Below are positions 29,960-41,640 of a stretch of 47,883 nucleotides of DNA, piece after piece (position 1 is the stretch's first letter; each line of letters opens with the position of its first letter). A model generated the notes under the pieces. That model was not told where the DNA came from and did no database searches. It saw only the letters and a list, made by a program, of their open reading frames with translations. Source of the DNA: Nemertoderma westbladi. Taxonomy: Eukaryota > Xenacoelomorpha > Nemertodermatida > Nemertodermatidae. A program made the translations under genes and the position numbers. The stretch is taken from contig JAUCBJ010002766.1 in NCBI GenBank assembly GCA_032718475.1, positions 1 through 47,883 of the forward strand, written 5' to 3'.

Positions 29960-31735
29960 TGAGAAGCCAGTGCACAGGCTGGTCCTCATTGTGAAAGTAA
30001 TATCCTCGAAGCAGAGGCGGCTTTCTACAATCCTCAAGCTTTGTGGGACCAATGGGGCACCTCCAATATTATATAGTGTCTTGGATATGTGTGCATTGTA
30101 CTTGACCCAGTGAACCCGGCGTAACATTCTTGTGAAGTGCCATCCCGAGATTTGGTATCCTCAGCAGTTAGAGCCCAACATGGACTCCCGTAGAGGAGTA
30201 CTGGAACTACTGCTGCTCTAAATAATCGGACCTTAAGTTTCCGATTAATTCTCGGTGACTTCCAAATCCTGGAAAGCCTATTCAAGACTGCCCATGCCTT
30301 TCCCTTACGTATTCGAAGGTCCTCACCTGACTTCCGGATCCATGATCCCAGGTAACAGAAGTCGCCCACATGCTCAAGCATACCATCCTTTGAGCTTATG
30401 CTCATCCTATCAGAGACTTGCTGAGGACTTTCAAAGTTAACTGTCAAAATTGTGGTCTTTATGGAGTTAATAAAAAGACCAACACTAGAAGCAGCATGTT
30501 CTAATGAGCTGAGGAGCCGTTGGGCTCCCTCTAGTGATTCTGAGAGTACTCCTAAGTCATCAGCAAAGTCTAGATCAGTTAGGTACTGGCAGGATTTCCT
30601 CGACTTCTGGAGCCAGTAGGTGGAGTTATCATCACCCCATCATCATTATGATGATCTAAGGACATGCATAGAACATAGTCAACCACAATTATGAATAAGA
30701 ATGGTGCAAGTGTGTCTCCCTGGAGGACGCCCCATAACACTTCAAATGGTTCTGTGTCACCGTCAACAGTAGACACAAATGTTGTCGAACCATCGTATAC
30801 TGATCTGATTGCTGCAATAATTTCATCAGGAATCCCATATAATGAAAGTATGCTGAACATACGTGAGCGAGAGACTGAATCAAAGGCCTTGAATAAGTCA
30901 ACAACGATAACAGCGAGATGCCTGTCTTTCTTTTTTGATAACTCGTCAATTATCCTTCTAAGTGCCAAAATGGGCTCCATGGTCCCACGACCTTTACGGA
31001 ACCCATTCTGATTACCACGGAGCAGTCGCTCAATGGGATCCCTGATGCGATTTAATATAATTCTATTGTATAGCTATGCAGAAATCGAGATCAATGAGAT
31101 TCCCCGAAAAGAACCATAGAGTGTTAGGTTGCCCTTCTTGGGAACTGGCACCAACTTATTTGTTTTCATTTCTTGTGGGACTTCTTGATGTCTACTGTGA
31201 TGGGATAGATGAGCTTTAAACACTCAGGTATTTTAAAGACCTCAGGGGAACACCATCTACTCCACTGGCACGATTGGTCTTAATGCTCTTTGCAGCAGCC
31301 TTCACTTCTTCTGCAAAGGAGATATCGCCAATGGGAATATCTGGGAGTACAGACTCAGACACTTTTACTTCTATAAAGTTATCAGGCAATACCCTGTCAT
31401 TATTGAGGAGTTTTTCAAAGTGGGCCTTCCAACCATAGAGGCGATCGGCTGGTGATTCAGCCTTAACCTTGGTGGTTGGTTGGCTTTTCCTGTTGGTTAA
31501 TTAGCTCATGTCAGAGTACTGCCTGTTCGGGGACCTAGATGCAGCCTTAACTGCATTCTTGGCTGCTGTAGTCTGTTTGAGTCGGGACTCTTTCTGTGCC
31601 TTATAGAGGCCATTTCGGCACTTCTGAATTTTGTTTTCAGTCCAAGGGGCCCTTTTCCTTAACTGCTTCTGTGAAGGCAGTATAGCCCTCACAGTGATCT
31701 GCGCCGCCTCAGAGGCAAGAACCTCTGGTGTCCGC
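29960..31735 (-). pseudogene. Decayed LINE fragment (copy 1 family)
   Basis: In minus sense it runs from the linker after the endonuclease (KRAPWTENKIQKCRN) through the RT core (VSRSRMFSIL, GVLQGDTLAPFLF) to the YLGSWIRKS and LFRAAVVPVLLYGS C-terminal region. There are several frameshifts and internal deletions, for example near 31490 and 31650. Close to copy 1 in sequence. It preserves a Glu codon where copy 1 has its nonsense codon. Confidence 0.87.
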
Positions 31736-32247
31736 TTCGACAGTCTTAGACAGACAAACAGACTGCCTTCAACAGTCTTAGACAGACAAATTGACTGGCT
31801 TGACTGATAGACTAGGAGTCGAGCTAGGGTGACCAACGGACTGATAGACTAGGTTTTGGAGTCGAGCTAGGGTGGCCAACGGAATGATAAACTAGGTTTT
31901 GGAGTCGAGCTAGGGTGACCAACGGATTGATAGACTAGGTTTTGGAGTCGAGCTAGGGTGACCAAACGGACTGATAGACTAGGTTTTGGAGATGAGCTAG
32001 GGTGACCAACGGACTGATAGACTAGGTTTTGGAGTCGAGCTAGGGTGACCAACTGACTGATAGACTAGGTTTTGGAGTCGAGCTAGGGTAACCAACGGAC
32101 TGATAGACTAGGTTTTGGTGTCGAGCTAGGGTGACCAACGGATTGATAGACTAGGTTTTGGTGTCGAGCTAGGGTGACCAACTGACTGATAGACTAGGTT
32201 TTGGAGTCGAGCTAGGGTAACCAACGGACTGATAGACTAGGTTTTGG
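31681..32247. repeat. Left member of a 567-bp identical duplication
   Basis: Identical by eye to 36548-37114 (offset 4867). It comprises 60 bp of LINE-derived sequence, the CTTCGACAGTCTTAGACAGA-type spacer and the first satellite units. The second copy starts abruptly after unrelated AT-rich DNA. Confidence 0.85.
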
Positions 32248-33119
32248 TGTCGAGCTAGGGTGACCAACGGACTGATAGACTAGGTTTTGGAGTCGAGCTA
32301 GGGTGACCAACGGATTGATAGACTAGGTTTTGGAGTCGAGCTAGGGTGACCAAACGGACTGATAGACTAGGTTTTGGAGATGAGCTAGGGTGACCAACGG
32401 ACTGATAGACTAGGTTTTGGAGTCGAGCTAGGGTGACCAACTGACTGATAGACTAGGTTTTGGAGTCGAGCTAGGGTAACCAACGGACTGATAGACTAGG
32501 TTTTGGTGTCGAGCTAGGGTGACCAACGGATTGATAGACTAGGTTTTGGAGTCGAGCTAGGGTGACCAAACGGACTGATAGACTAGGTTTTGGAGATGAG
32601 CTAGGGTGACCAACGGGCTGATAGACTAGGTTTTGGAGTCGAGCTAGAGTGACCAACGGACTGATAGACTAGGTTTTGGAGTCGAGCTAGGGTGACCAAC
32701 GGATTGATAGACTAGGTTTTGGAGTCGAGCTAGGGTGACCAAACGGACTGATAGACTAGGTTTTGGAGATGAGCTAGGGTGACCAACGGACTGATAGACT
32801 AGGTTTTGGAGTCGAGCTAGGGTGACCAACTGACTGATAGACTAGGTTTTGGAGTCGAGCTAGGGTAACCAACGGACTAATAGACTAGGTTTTGGTGTCG
32901 AGTTAGGGTGACCAACGGGCTTATAAACTAGGTTTTGGAGTCGAGCTAGGGTAACCAACGGACTGATAGACTAGGTTTTGGAGTCGAACTAGGGTAACCA
33001 ACGGACTGATAGACTAGGTTTTGGAGTCGAGCTAGGGTAACCAACGGACTGATAGACTAGGTTTTGGTGTCGAGTTAGGGTGACCAACGGGCTGATAAAC
33101 TAGGTTTTGGAGTCGAGCT
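31797..33119. repeat. 43-bp satellite, first array, about 31 copies
   Basis: Unit: GGTTTTGGAGTCGAGCTAGG then GTGACCAACGGACTGATAGA and CTA. Variant units (GAGATGAGC, GTGTCGAGC, ACCAAACGG, ACTGACTG) recur in the same order at multi-unit spacing (about 215, 174 and 388 bp), which indicates higher-order repeats. Open frames of 61 codons across it are repeat artefacts. Confidence 0.97.
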
Positions 33120-33536
33120 GGTCTCCTGTAGGCCGCTCCTGTGGGCGTGGACCCGCCACGCCTGTCTCCACCGGCGGAACATGGAGAACTCGACGTCCAT
33201 GTCGATCTTCTCCATCGCCGAGATGTCGATGACCCGGCGTCGAGGAGCCGGGTTCGCGGCGGCCTGCACATACATCGGTTGGGCCGCGGGTGGTCCCGGT
33301 ACCGGGACCGCCGCCGCTGCCGCTGCACTGGGTTGCAGCGCCGCGAGGAGTTGGGCTAGGCAGTCATCTGCGGCCGCCTGCTGCCGTGCCAGACGTGCAT
33401 CTGCGTCTGCCTGTTGTCTGGCGAGGATCTGGATGAGGTTGTTCATCTGTAGAGGGGAGGGACTGCCACCTCGCGCCTCGATCGTTTCGTCGCCACTGTC
33501 TCTGGGGGATATGGAGTCGTTAGCCGATTCGGACAA
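33120..33536 (-). pseudogene. LTR-retroelement gag-like N-terminal fragment
   Basis: The minus-strand ORF begins MSESANDSISP. It has an Ala/Gln-rich coiled stretch (ARQQADADARLARQQ) and a Pro/Ala linker, then VEFSMFRRWRQAWRVHA, which resembles the Phe-x2-Trp-x2-Trp core at the start of Ty3/gypsy-type Gag. The reading then runs into the 43-bp satellite at 33119 and is lost. The place after an LTR and primer-binding site supports the call. It is a truncated remnant without pol. Confidence 0.6.
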
Positions 33537-33576
33537 TATCCCGAGTTTTTTTTCTTCGGATTGACCTCCCGTCGAG

Positions 33577-33597
33577 GTTCAAAATTACACTGCGCCA
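33577..33597 (-). other. Primer-binding-site-like sequence
   Basis: TGGCGCAGTGTAATTTTG directly follows the CA end of the LTR with no gap. TGGCGCAGT is a primer-binding-site start that I know from gypsy-type elements. Confidence 0.6.
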
Positions 33598-33849
33598 TGT
33601 GGGGGTATCTACTATTGCTGCGAGGCAGCAGACGAACAAACCTTTGTGTGGAGCAGATACGCGAATATATTGATGATAAGAACAGTTAGGTACAATGGCC
33701 AAATATATGCAGTCACAGCATAATCAAAGTACCGTACAGGTAATACGGTAGTGTTTGTATATGGTAAATCTGCCGACATACTGACATTTACCGGTAGGTC
33801 TCTCCCATATCGTCCGAGGATATGGGGCGAGCCATATAGTATCGCCACA
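33598..33849 (-). mobile_element. 5' LTR of a Ty3/gypsy-like element, about 252 bp
   Basis: In minus sense it begins TGTGGCGATAC (33849) and ends ACCCCCACA (33598), with TG...CA borders and TGTGG/CCACA inverted ends. It is followed by the primer-binding site and gag. No matching 3' LTR was found in the window. Confidence 0.65.
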
Positions 33850-33867
33850 TATATATATATATATATA

Positions 33868-33897
33868 ATGCAGCTGCAATGCAGCATGCCGATCCTG
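33868..33897 (+). mobile_element. LINE 3' hairpin stub
   Basis: ATGCAGCTGCAATGCAGC followed by ATGCCGATCCT is the 3'-terminal sequence of the LINE copy 1 family, here without any upstream LINE body. It is preceded by an (AT)n run. An extremely 5'-truncated insertion or a template-switch relic. Confidence 0.65.
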
Positions 33898-34329
33898 TGA
33901 GAGTAATAATATTTTAGGGTAGAAAAAAATTAAGCAAGCCAGATAAGTAAGGAATTTGAACATAAATAGGCACAATTTACGTACAGATTATGAAATAAAG
34001 TGAATTAGTTAAACGCAATTATTGGTAAATTTAGCTCTAGTTAACACTAAGATCTTACAAAGGCAAAGTTGTTAGTTAGCTGACAGAGTTGTAGAGAAGG
34101 AATGGCAGAAAAGAGAGTCGGCGAGACGAGAGAGTTCGTTAATGGGAGCACCCGGACCATCCATCATAACTGATCACACACTGAGACACCCCGAGATAAT
34201 CTCTCGCAGCTACTACCAGCATCTTCCGCACACCACGACAAAGTTCGCGAGCTTCAGGATTACTTCTACATGAACCGACTCGTAGGTACGTATCATTAGA
34301 CCTCCTAGCAGAGACGAAGTATCTCCACT
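33898..34329. other. No gene recognised
   Basis: AT-rich to 34080, then more balanced. An open frame on minus (34396-34139) shows no domain I recognise. Confidence 0.4.
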
Positions 34330-35520
34330 GTGTTGCGGTCGGTAAGGAGTCTTCTTTCAGGATACCCAAACACAACCACACACACATGGTGGACAAATAA
34401 CCAACCGAAGAAACAGTGGAAACGGTTCATCGAATCCGTCCAAAAGGAAGGATGTGTCATTTTCGACGATGAAGGAACCGTTGAACCAAGGTTGGACCAA
34501 CTACCAAACGCTGTTGCTAAGGTAGTACAAAATGATTCTATTATCAAGTGCGGTTCAGCTATTATTACAGACATCAAATGTATTGTTGGGACAAAGTATC
34601 CAAAACTTTTGGACGCTCAAGTCCTATATACTTGACTCAATGAGGTTTTTGGAACATACATTTCTGCAACGTTTGGTCCAATGATGGGCTTTATCAGCCC
34701 CAAACCAATCAACAATTAAAACTTATAGAGAACAATATGGCGCTCAGCTATCCATCGGATACTGTAGGTTGGGAGGCGCATCCCAATCATCATCAAATGT
34801 TGTATCAGTGGAACATTAAATACGTGTCGGTGGAACAAATGCGATATATCATCCAAGAAGACTGGCAACTTCTATGAATTATTCCTGACAGTTGCGATCG
34901 GGAAATGCCCAAGGGTGTTTGAAATTTCGAACCAATCGGTCACATTGAGGGGCGCCATAAATATTGCGATCCACGCCGCTTGTAGACTTTCCGGGAACAA
35001 AGGGCGACACCGTAAATTACAATGCAAAGGTTTCTCAAGGATATTAGAGTCGAAACACCTGCCAGCAGGTGGACAAGGGAAGACGAGGAGCGCAGACAAC
35101 AGGTGTAGGAGGATCAGGAAGAAGTCGCGGTGACGTTGTGTAGGGACATTGTTAACGACAAGTTTGAACTCGAAACACCATCGGAAACCCGCACGATTTC
35201 TGAATACGAATCAAATGGAGAGTGTATTCCTTATCTTAGGAGGGAAAAACACACCATAACGACCTACTACGGCGAAGGAATGGCCACAATCGTAGATGTC
35301 TTCCAACATAAGTCCAGCACCGATAGAACCTATTGGATATGGTGATACAGACTGGAGGGCTGGGAGAGCTGTATCAAGCGAAGGAAGGGAGGATGATGAA
35401 CGTGGGTCGCCCGAGATTGCGCTTATCCTCTTACCTCAGAAATATCATGGACAATGCACCAATTCTGCTAGGGTGTCTCAACTGAAACAGGGGAAAATAG
35501 AGCAGAATTAGCTGCAGCGA
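34330..35520 (+). pseudogene. Unidentified decayed coding stretch
   Basis: Base composition is coding-like and plus-strand frames stay open in blocks. 34330-34635 has GCVIFDDEGTVEPRLDQLPN and IITDIKCIVGTKYPKLLDAQ. The same frame continues past stops to 34915-35133, with TLRGAINIAIHAACRLSGN. Another frame is open at 35130-35345 (CRDIVNDKFELETPSE, TITTYYGEGMATIVDVFQ). Stops and shifts between blocks suggest a dead ORF or several. I do not recognise the family; a mobile element or an integrated viral gene are both possible. Confidence 0.35.
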
Positions 35521-35832
35521 TGTCCGCATACTCTTTGAACTTAAGAGTTCTTTCTCATTAGCGACTGTTATGTTGGTCTGGGGTTTGTGGCAATTCACTT
35601 ATTCGGTGAATAACATCAGAAATTTCAATTTTTTTGGCTTATATCCCCCCCGCCCCCATTTACATTATTTACATTACGGTATCATTTATTTCAATATCAT
35701 TAACATATCAGAACAATACATATCCATAAGTTATTCCCATTGCATAAACGCTTAGCTCATTATAGACTGTAATTTTAATGTCCAGGCATATATTACAATT
35801 CTTATTATATTTCCATAAGTTTAGTAAGCAAG
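35521..35832. other. AT-rich spacer, no gene
   Basis: Nothing recognised apart from short direct repeats of TATCATT. Confidence 0.4.
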
Positions 35833-36290
35833 AATGCAAGTAAATATGACATCCTAGTAAATATGACACTTCGGATTATATTTCCATTTGGTAAGCAAGA
35901 AAACAAGTAAATATGGCATCCAAGTAAATATGACACTTTGGATTATATTTCCATTTGGTAAACAAGAAAACAAGTAAATATGACATCCAAGTAAATATGA
36001 CACTTCGGATTATATTTCCATTTGGTAAGCAAGAAAACAAGTAAATATGGCATCCAAGTAAATATGACACATCAGATTATAATTCCATTTGGTAAACAAA
36101 AAAGCAAGTAAATATGACAGACATCCAAGTAAATATGACCCATCGGATTATATTTCCATTTGGTAAACAAAAAAGCAAGTAAATATGACATCCAAGTAAA
36201 TATGACGCATCGGATTATATTTCCATTTGGTAAGCAAGAAAGCAAGTAAATACTGTATAACATCCTAGTAAATATGACAATTCCGGTAAT
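35833..36290. repeat. 67-bp tandem repeat, six to seven copies
   Basis: Unit contains GATTATATTTCCATTTGG, then TAAGCAAGAAAACAAG and two AAGTAAATATGAC blocks. Spacing of GATTATATTTCC is 65-71 bp. Diverged more than the 43-bp arrays. Confidence 0.92.
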
Positions 36291-36547
36291 ATAATATATT
36301 TCCTTAACGAAATTTCCGACATTATTTCCATAAGGCCTGAAAGTTTGGAAACATGCAATCCAATTAATTAATTATGAAGTTTCCGTCTATATATCCCTAG
36401 CATATAAAGCTGAGTAACAACACCCTAAAAATATGACAGTTCTGAATAAAATAAGTAGAAATAGTTTGATTCTGTTCCCTAAAAACTTATGAAAATTAAT
36501 CCAGAAATGCTTTTATAGTATATTTATTTATATAGTATATTTTATAG

Positions 36548-37114
36548 TATAGCCCTCACAGTGATCTGCGCCGCCTCAGAGGCAAGAACCTCTGGTGTCC
36601 GCTTCGACAGTCTTAGACAGACAAACAGACTGCCTTCAACAGTCTTAGACAGACAAATTGACTGGCTTGACTGATAGACTAGGAGTCGAGCTAGGGTGAC
36701 CAACGGACTGATAGACTAGGTTTTGGAGTCGAGCTAGGGTGGCCAACGGAATGATAAACTAGGTTTTGGAGTCGAGCTAGGGTGACCAACGGATTGATAG
36801 ACTAGGTTTTGGAGTCGAGCTAGGGTGACCAAACGGACTGATAGACTAGGTTTTGGAGATGAGCTAGGGTGACCAACGGACTGATAGACTAGGTTTTGGA
36901 GTCGAGCTAGGGTGACCAACTGACTGATAGACTAGGTTTTGGAGTCGAGCTAGGGTAACCAACGGACTGATAGACTAGGTTTTGGTGTCGAGCTAGGGTG
37001 ACCAACGGATTGATAGACTAGGTTTTGGTGTCGAGCTAGGGTGACCAACTGACTGATAGACTAGGTTTTGGAGTCGAGCTAGGGTAACCAACGGACTGAT
37101 AGACTAGGTTTTGG
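36548..37114. repeat. Right member of the 567-bp identical duplication
   Basis: Copy of 31681-32247, identical by eye. It brings a 60-bp LINE shard with it, so the satellite spread by segmental copying and not by independent expansion. Confidence 0.85.
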
Positions 37115-38776
37115 AGTCGGGCTAGGGTGACCAACGGACTGATAGACTAGGTTTTGGAGTCGGGCTAGGGTGACCAACGGACTGATAGACTAGGTTTTGG
37201 AGTCGAGCTAGGGTGACCAACGGGCTGATAGACTAGGTTTTGGAGTCGAGCTAGGGTGACCAACGGACTGATAGACTAGGTTTTGGAGTCGGGCTAGGGT
37301 GACCAACGGACTGGTAGACTAGGTTTTGGAGTCGGGCTAGGGTGACCAACGGGCTGATAGACTAGGTTTTGGAGTCGAGCTAGGGTCACCAACGGGCTGA
37401 TAGACTAGGTTTTGGAGTCGAGCTAGGGTGACCAACGGACTGATAGACTAGGTTTTGGAGTCGAGCTAGGGTGACCAACGGGCTGATAGACTAGGTTTTG
37501 GAGTCGAGCTAGGGTGACCAACGGACTGATAGACTAGGTTTTGGAGTCGAGCTAGGGTGACCAACGGGCTGATAGACTAGGTTTTGGAGTCGAGCTAGGG
37601 TGACCAAACGGACTGATAGACTAGGTTTTGGAGTCGGGCTAGGGTGACCAACGGGCTGATAGACTAGGTTTTGGAGTCGAGCTAGGGTCACCAACGGGCT
37701 GATAGACTAGGTTTTGGAGTCGAGCTAGGGTGACCAACGGACTGATAGACTAGGTTTTGGAGTCGAGCTAGGGTGACCAACGGATTGATAGACTAGGTTT
37801 TGGAGTCGGGCTAGGGTGACCAACGGACTGATAGACTAGGTTTTGGAGTCGGGCTAGGGTGACCAACGGACTGGTAGACTAGGTTTTGGAGTCGGGCTAG
37901 GGTGACCAACGGGCTGATAGACTAGGTTTTGGAGTCGAGCTAGGGTCACCAACGGGCTGATAGACTAGGTTTTGGAGTCGAGCTAGGGTGACCAACGGAC
38001 TGATAGACTAGGTTTTGGAGTCGGGCTAGGGTGACCAACGGACTGGTAGACTAGGTTTTGGAGTCGGGCTAGGGTGACCAACGGGCTGATAGACTAGGTT
38101 TTGGAGTCGAGCTAGGGTCACCAACGGGCTGATAGACTAGGTTTTGGAGTCGAGCTAGGGTGACCAACGGACTGATAGACTAGGTTTTGGAGTCGAGCTA
38201 GGGTGACCAACGGGCTGATAGACTAGGTTTTGGATTCGAGCTAGGGTGACCAACGGATTGATAGACTAGGTTTTGGAGTCGAGCTAGGGTGGCCAACGGG
38301 CTGATAGACTAGGTTTTGGAGTCGAGCTAGAGTGACCAAACGGACTGATAGACTAGGTTTTGGAGTCGAGCTAGGGTAACCAACGGACTGATAGACTAGG
38401 TTTTGGAGTCGAACTAGGGTAACCAACGGACTGATAGACTAGGTTTTGGAGTCGAGCTAGGGTAACCAACGGACTGATAGACTAGGTTTTGGTGTCGAGT
38501 TAGGGTGACCAACGGGCTGATAAACTAGGTTTTGGAGTCGAGCTAGGGTGACCAACGGACTGATAGACTAGGTTTTGGAGACGAGCTAGGGTGACCAACG
38601 GACTGATAGACTAGGTTTTGGAGACGAGCTAGGGTAACCAACGGACTGATAGACTAGGTTTTGGTGTCGAGTTAGGGTGACCAACGGGCTGATAAACTAC
38701 TAGGTTTTGGAGACGAGCTAGGGTGACCAACGGACTGATAGACTAGGTTTTGGAGTCGGGCTAGGGTGACCAACGG
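36664..38776. repeat. 43-bp satellite, second array, about 49 copies
   Basis: Same unit as 31797-33119. The first 450 bp and the segment near 38360-38545 match the first array's beginning and end. The interior instead has its own variants (GAGTCGGGC, GGTCACC, ACTGGTAGA) in a repeated order, so the middle expanded after duplication. It ends in the GGAC array. Confidence 0.97.
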
Positions 38777-38839
38777 ACGGACGGACGGACGGACGGACGG
38801 ACGGACGGACGGACGGACGGACGGACGGACGGACGGACG
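38774..38839. repeat. GGAC tetranucleotide array, about 16 copies
   Basis: Pure GGAC repeats growing directly out of the ACCAACGGAC end of the last 43-bp unit. Confidence 0.95.
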
Positions 38840-40084
38840 TACGTTGCCCTATTTACTAATTATAATTGTGTGCTAAGGCTTGCTTTTACTGCGTGGCTCG
38901 CCCCACATACAGTTGATTATTGATAGATTAATAAATACTGTGTTACAAAATCGAAAGCACTGAATCTGTCTATTTTTATTTCAGTTGATTATAATATCAA
39001 AGCTACATAAATCTTCGATTTTAAATTATCCCGGTTCGTATTGGGTTTGTTGTTTGCAATCCCTTAAACTGTCCTACCATTTTATCAAAATGATCCCGGT
39101 GTTGGCTGAATATCCCGGTAACCACGTTACTGGGATACTCCAACTGTTCCTACTGTCCTTAGCTTGCCGCGCTTACTAAACCCGCCATTTCGACCGTTTC
39201 CTCCTGTTTTTACAAAAAAATACACCGCCACTCGATTCAGGGGTCAGGGCACGCTCGTCGTTATTCGATTGTTTCTAGCCCAACAACAATTTTTTCGCAC
39301 ACCAACTCCTATTCTAGTAAAGTTAGAGAACAATCTATTTAATCCGTCTCGCCAATAATATGGAACAGTTTAGCCCTTGCCTTACAGTTTGACAGTCAAT
39401 TAGTAAAGGTGGTTTTAAAAGCAAGTCAAAAAATTACATTCCGTACCCAAATTAAGAAAACTAATACTTTGTTTTAAAACTTTTATTGCCACGAAACGCG
39501 AAACACACGCCACGAAAGGCAACGTTCCATTACATTAACTCGCTTGATATTAACCGAAGGGCTGCTACTGATGTCAGGAATTGTTTAAATTTCAAAATCA
39601 AACAAACCCGTACCGTGATACAAATCGACTATTTTAAAGATTGCCGCCGTGCTGGTTTCCCGCCGCAATTTATGGCAGCACGACTTGGTAAACTAACAAT
39701 ATTTTATATTAGCCGTGGCTCAAGACCCTTACTCGTCATTAATATTTATAATTTGAGTACCCACAATATTTAATGCTATTAGGTCTATTTATCCATAATA
39801 ATTATATTAGTATTATAAATGAATTTACCCCACAATATTTATTACTATTAGGTCTATTTATCCATAATAATTGTATGTTTTTTATAATATACTTTGGAAA
39901 ATTAGTCGACTAGGTCTTTATTTTTAAAAACTTTAAATAAGGGTTGAGTTATTTTATAAAGTTAAGAAGAGTGAACCACTAGAGGCAACCTGAAGTCTAA
40001 TCTCTTGGCCTTTACTCATAAGACAGCGCATTAACTCCCAAGGTTGCATACTATCACTATAGCTGGGAGAGTCAAAGCTAGTGT
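38840..40084. other. No gene recognised
   Basis: Plus-strand open frames at 38985-39179, 39164-39358 and 39486-39773 (up to 95 codons) show no known domain and are probably chance. An imperfect 65-bp duplication (about 39762-39870) is built on CACAATATTTA and ATTAGGTCTATTTATCC. Confidence 0.4.
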
Positions 40085-40099
40085 ACACTAGAGTCAGCC

Positions 40100-40180
40100 A
40101 AGAGCTAGGAAAAATAATAATGCTCTTCTAGGATTCGAACTCACGACCTTCTAATTAGAAAACTAAGCAAATGACCAGCT
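40100..40180 (-). repeat. tRNA-derived SINE-like head
   Basis: In minus sense an A-box-like GCTGGTCATTTGC is followed by TAGTTTTCTAATTA (anticodon-like arm) and B box GAGTTCGAATCC with flanking T-stem. A second such unit lies at 40490-40560. Too degenerate in the acceptor stem for a tRNA gene. Confidence 0.5.
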
Positions 40181-40489
40181 TGAAAGCCTTAGACCCTTAA
40201 TCTGAGGCATCGAGCAGCCAATGAGAGAGCAGATGCGAGTACAGTGGTAAAGCCCATCCATGGTGAGATAACGTCACACTAACTCTCAAGGATAGTTATA
40301 CTCACCATTCAAATATCCCTCGCAAACCAGATTCCCCCAGCATCTAAAGTATTCCACTTCAATGCAAAATATATAGAGCTTTAGTTGGATTTGAACCTGT
40401 GCTTGTAAACTCTTTTGTGCTCGTATATTGTAATTTATTGTTCATATATTGCAATATAACTCGGCTATTTAGTCTATGCCTCAGTGCTT

Positions 40490-40560
40490 CAGGACCGTTT
40501 CTAGGACTCGAACTCCCGGTTGGAAGACTGACACTGTAACCACGTGGCCAACCCAAACTG
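40490..40560 (-). repeat. tRNA-derived SINE-like head
   Basis: In minus sense TTGGCCACGTGGTTACAGTG (A-box region) is followed by CAGTCTTCCAACCGG (arm) and the B box GGAGTTCGAGTCC. Between this and the unit at 40100-40180 a further partial B-box-like GTTCAAATCC lies near 40385-40395. Confidence 0.5.
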
Positions 40561-40569
40561 GTCGCTGGG

Positions 40570-41640
40570 TGGGTAACTGGGTAGAGTATGAAAACGACTA
40601 GGACCGGCCTATTTTCCGACCTGGGTTAAATATGCCGGGTTTTAGTTGGGTTTACAACTAAAAAGGTAATTTTCAGTAAGCCAATTGTCGCATTTTTCTC
40701 ACAAAACCGCAGAACAGATACATTACATTGTATGGGGGGAGCACCATATTAATATAAATAATAATAATAATAATTCAGATATTTATAAAACGCCCTTTTC
40801 TGCTAAGTTTCAAATCTATCCTATCGAATAAACAAGTTTTCAATTTAATTGTCGTTTGAATGAATCCAAATTTTAGCAAGTCCTTAAACTGAGAGTGGGA
40901 GGATGTTAAATACGACAGGGGCAGCATGTTTAAATACGGGAGAACCGATTGTCTTTAAGTTAAATCGTGGGACCGATAGTCTATACAGTTGTTGCGTTCT
41001 TGTAGGGTTGTAGTTAGGGTTTAGCAGTTCTAAAACGTACGAAGGAAGCGAGATTGGTGATGGCTTTCCATGTCATGAGAGCGATCTTGTTACGTTTACT
41101 TATTTTGCTTGTTACTCATTACGTTAATACAATAACGTAATAGCTATAAGAGATCAGGGTATAATTATTTTAATAATATTTGAACTTATTATTATTAATT
41201 GAACTTATTAACCTTTGATTAACCGGCGCCGGTCGCCGGTCGAATAATGTAAACCCGGCCCGGGCAAATAATTCAGATCCGGTCGTTTCCTGTGCGGCTA
41301 CCAATTTACAAAATTATATGAAATCGGCATAGAATCCCGGACCCCCCCCCCCCCCCCCCCCCCCCCCAGCAATAATAAATAGTGACCTCGAGTGAAATCC
41401 AAGAGTGGTTAATTTAAAATTCAAATTAATTAAATATCATATCATAATGTTACGTTTCATTTAGTTAAACCTGGTACAATATTATTATTACTAATTTTAG
41501 AGGTGGATTCGACATAATATCGGTGAAACTTTCGGATTAAAGTTCGTTAGATAATAAAGAAATAAATATATAATTTGCGCAATGCAATAAATAACCAGTT
41601 ATATTATAATGATTACTAGACGAGGAATGTAGATATTGTT
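40570..41640. other. Region 3' of NPC1, no gene
   Basis: AT-rich with a 26-nt poly-C run (41342-41367). On the minus strand no clear AATAAA signal was found within 120 bp after the NPC1 stop. Confidence 0.45.

Noticed and set aside
31867-38426. Many 61-codon frames with VTLARLQNLVYQSVGHPS repeats.
   Set aside because: Translation of the 43-bp satellite in minus sense; 43 is not a multiple of three and the frames stop regularly.
31797-38776. Could the regularly spaced 43-bp arrays be CRISPR?
   Set aside because: There are no unique spacers; whole units repeat head to tail, and the genome is eukaryotic.
39486-39773. 95-codon plus-strand ORF.
   Set aside because: Basic, no recognisable domain, no neighbouring exon pattern; probably chance or an old repeat.
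40100-40560. Functional tRNA genes on the minus strand.
   Set aside because: B boxes are good, but acceptor stems do not pair and spacing is irregular; SINE-derived heads fit better.
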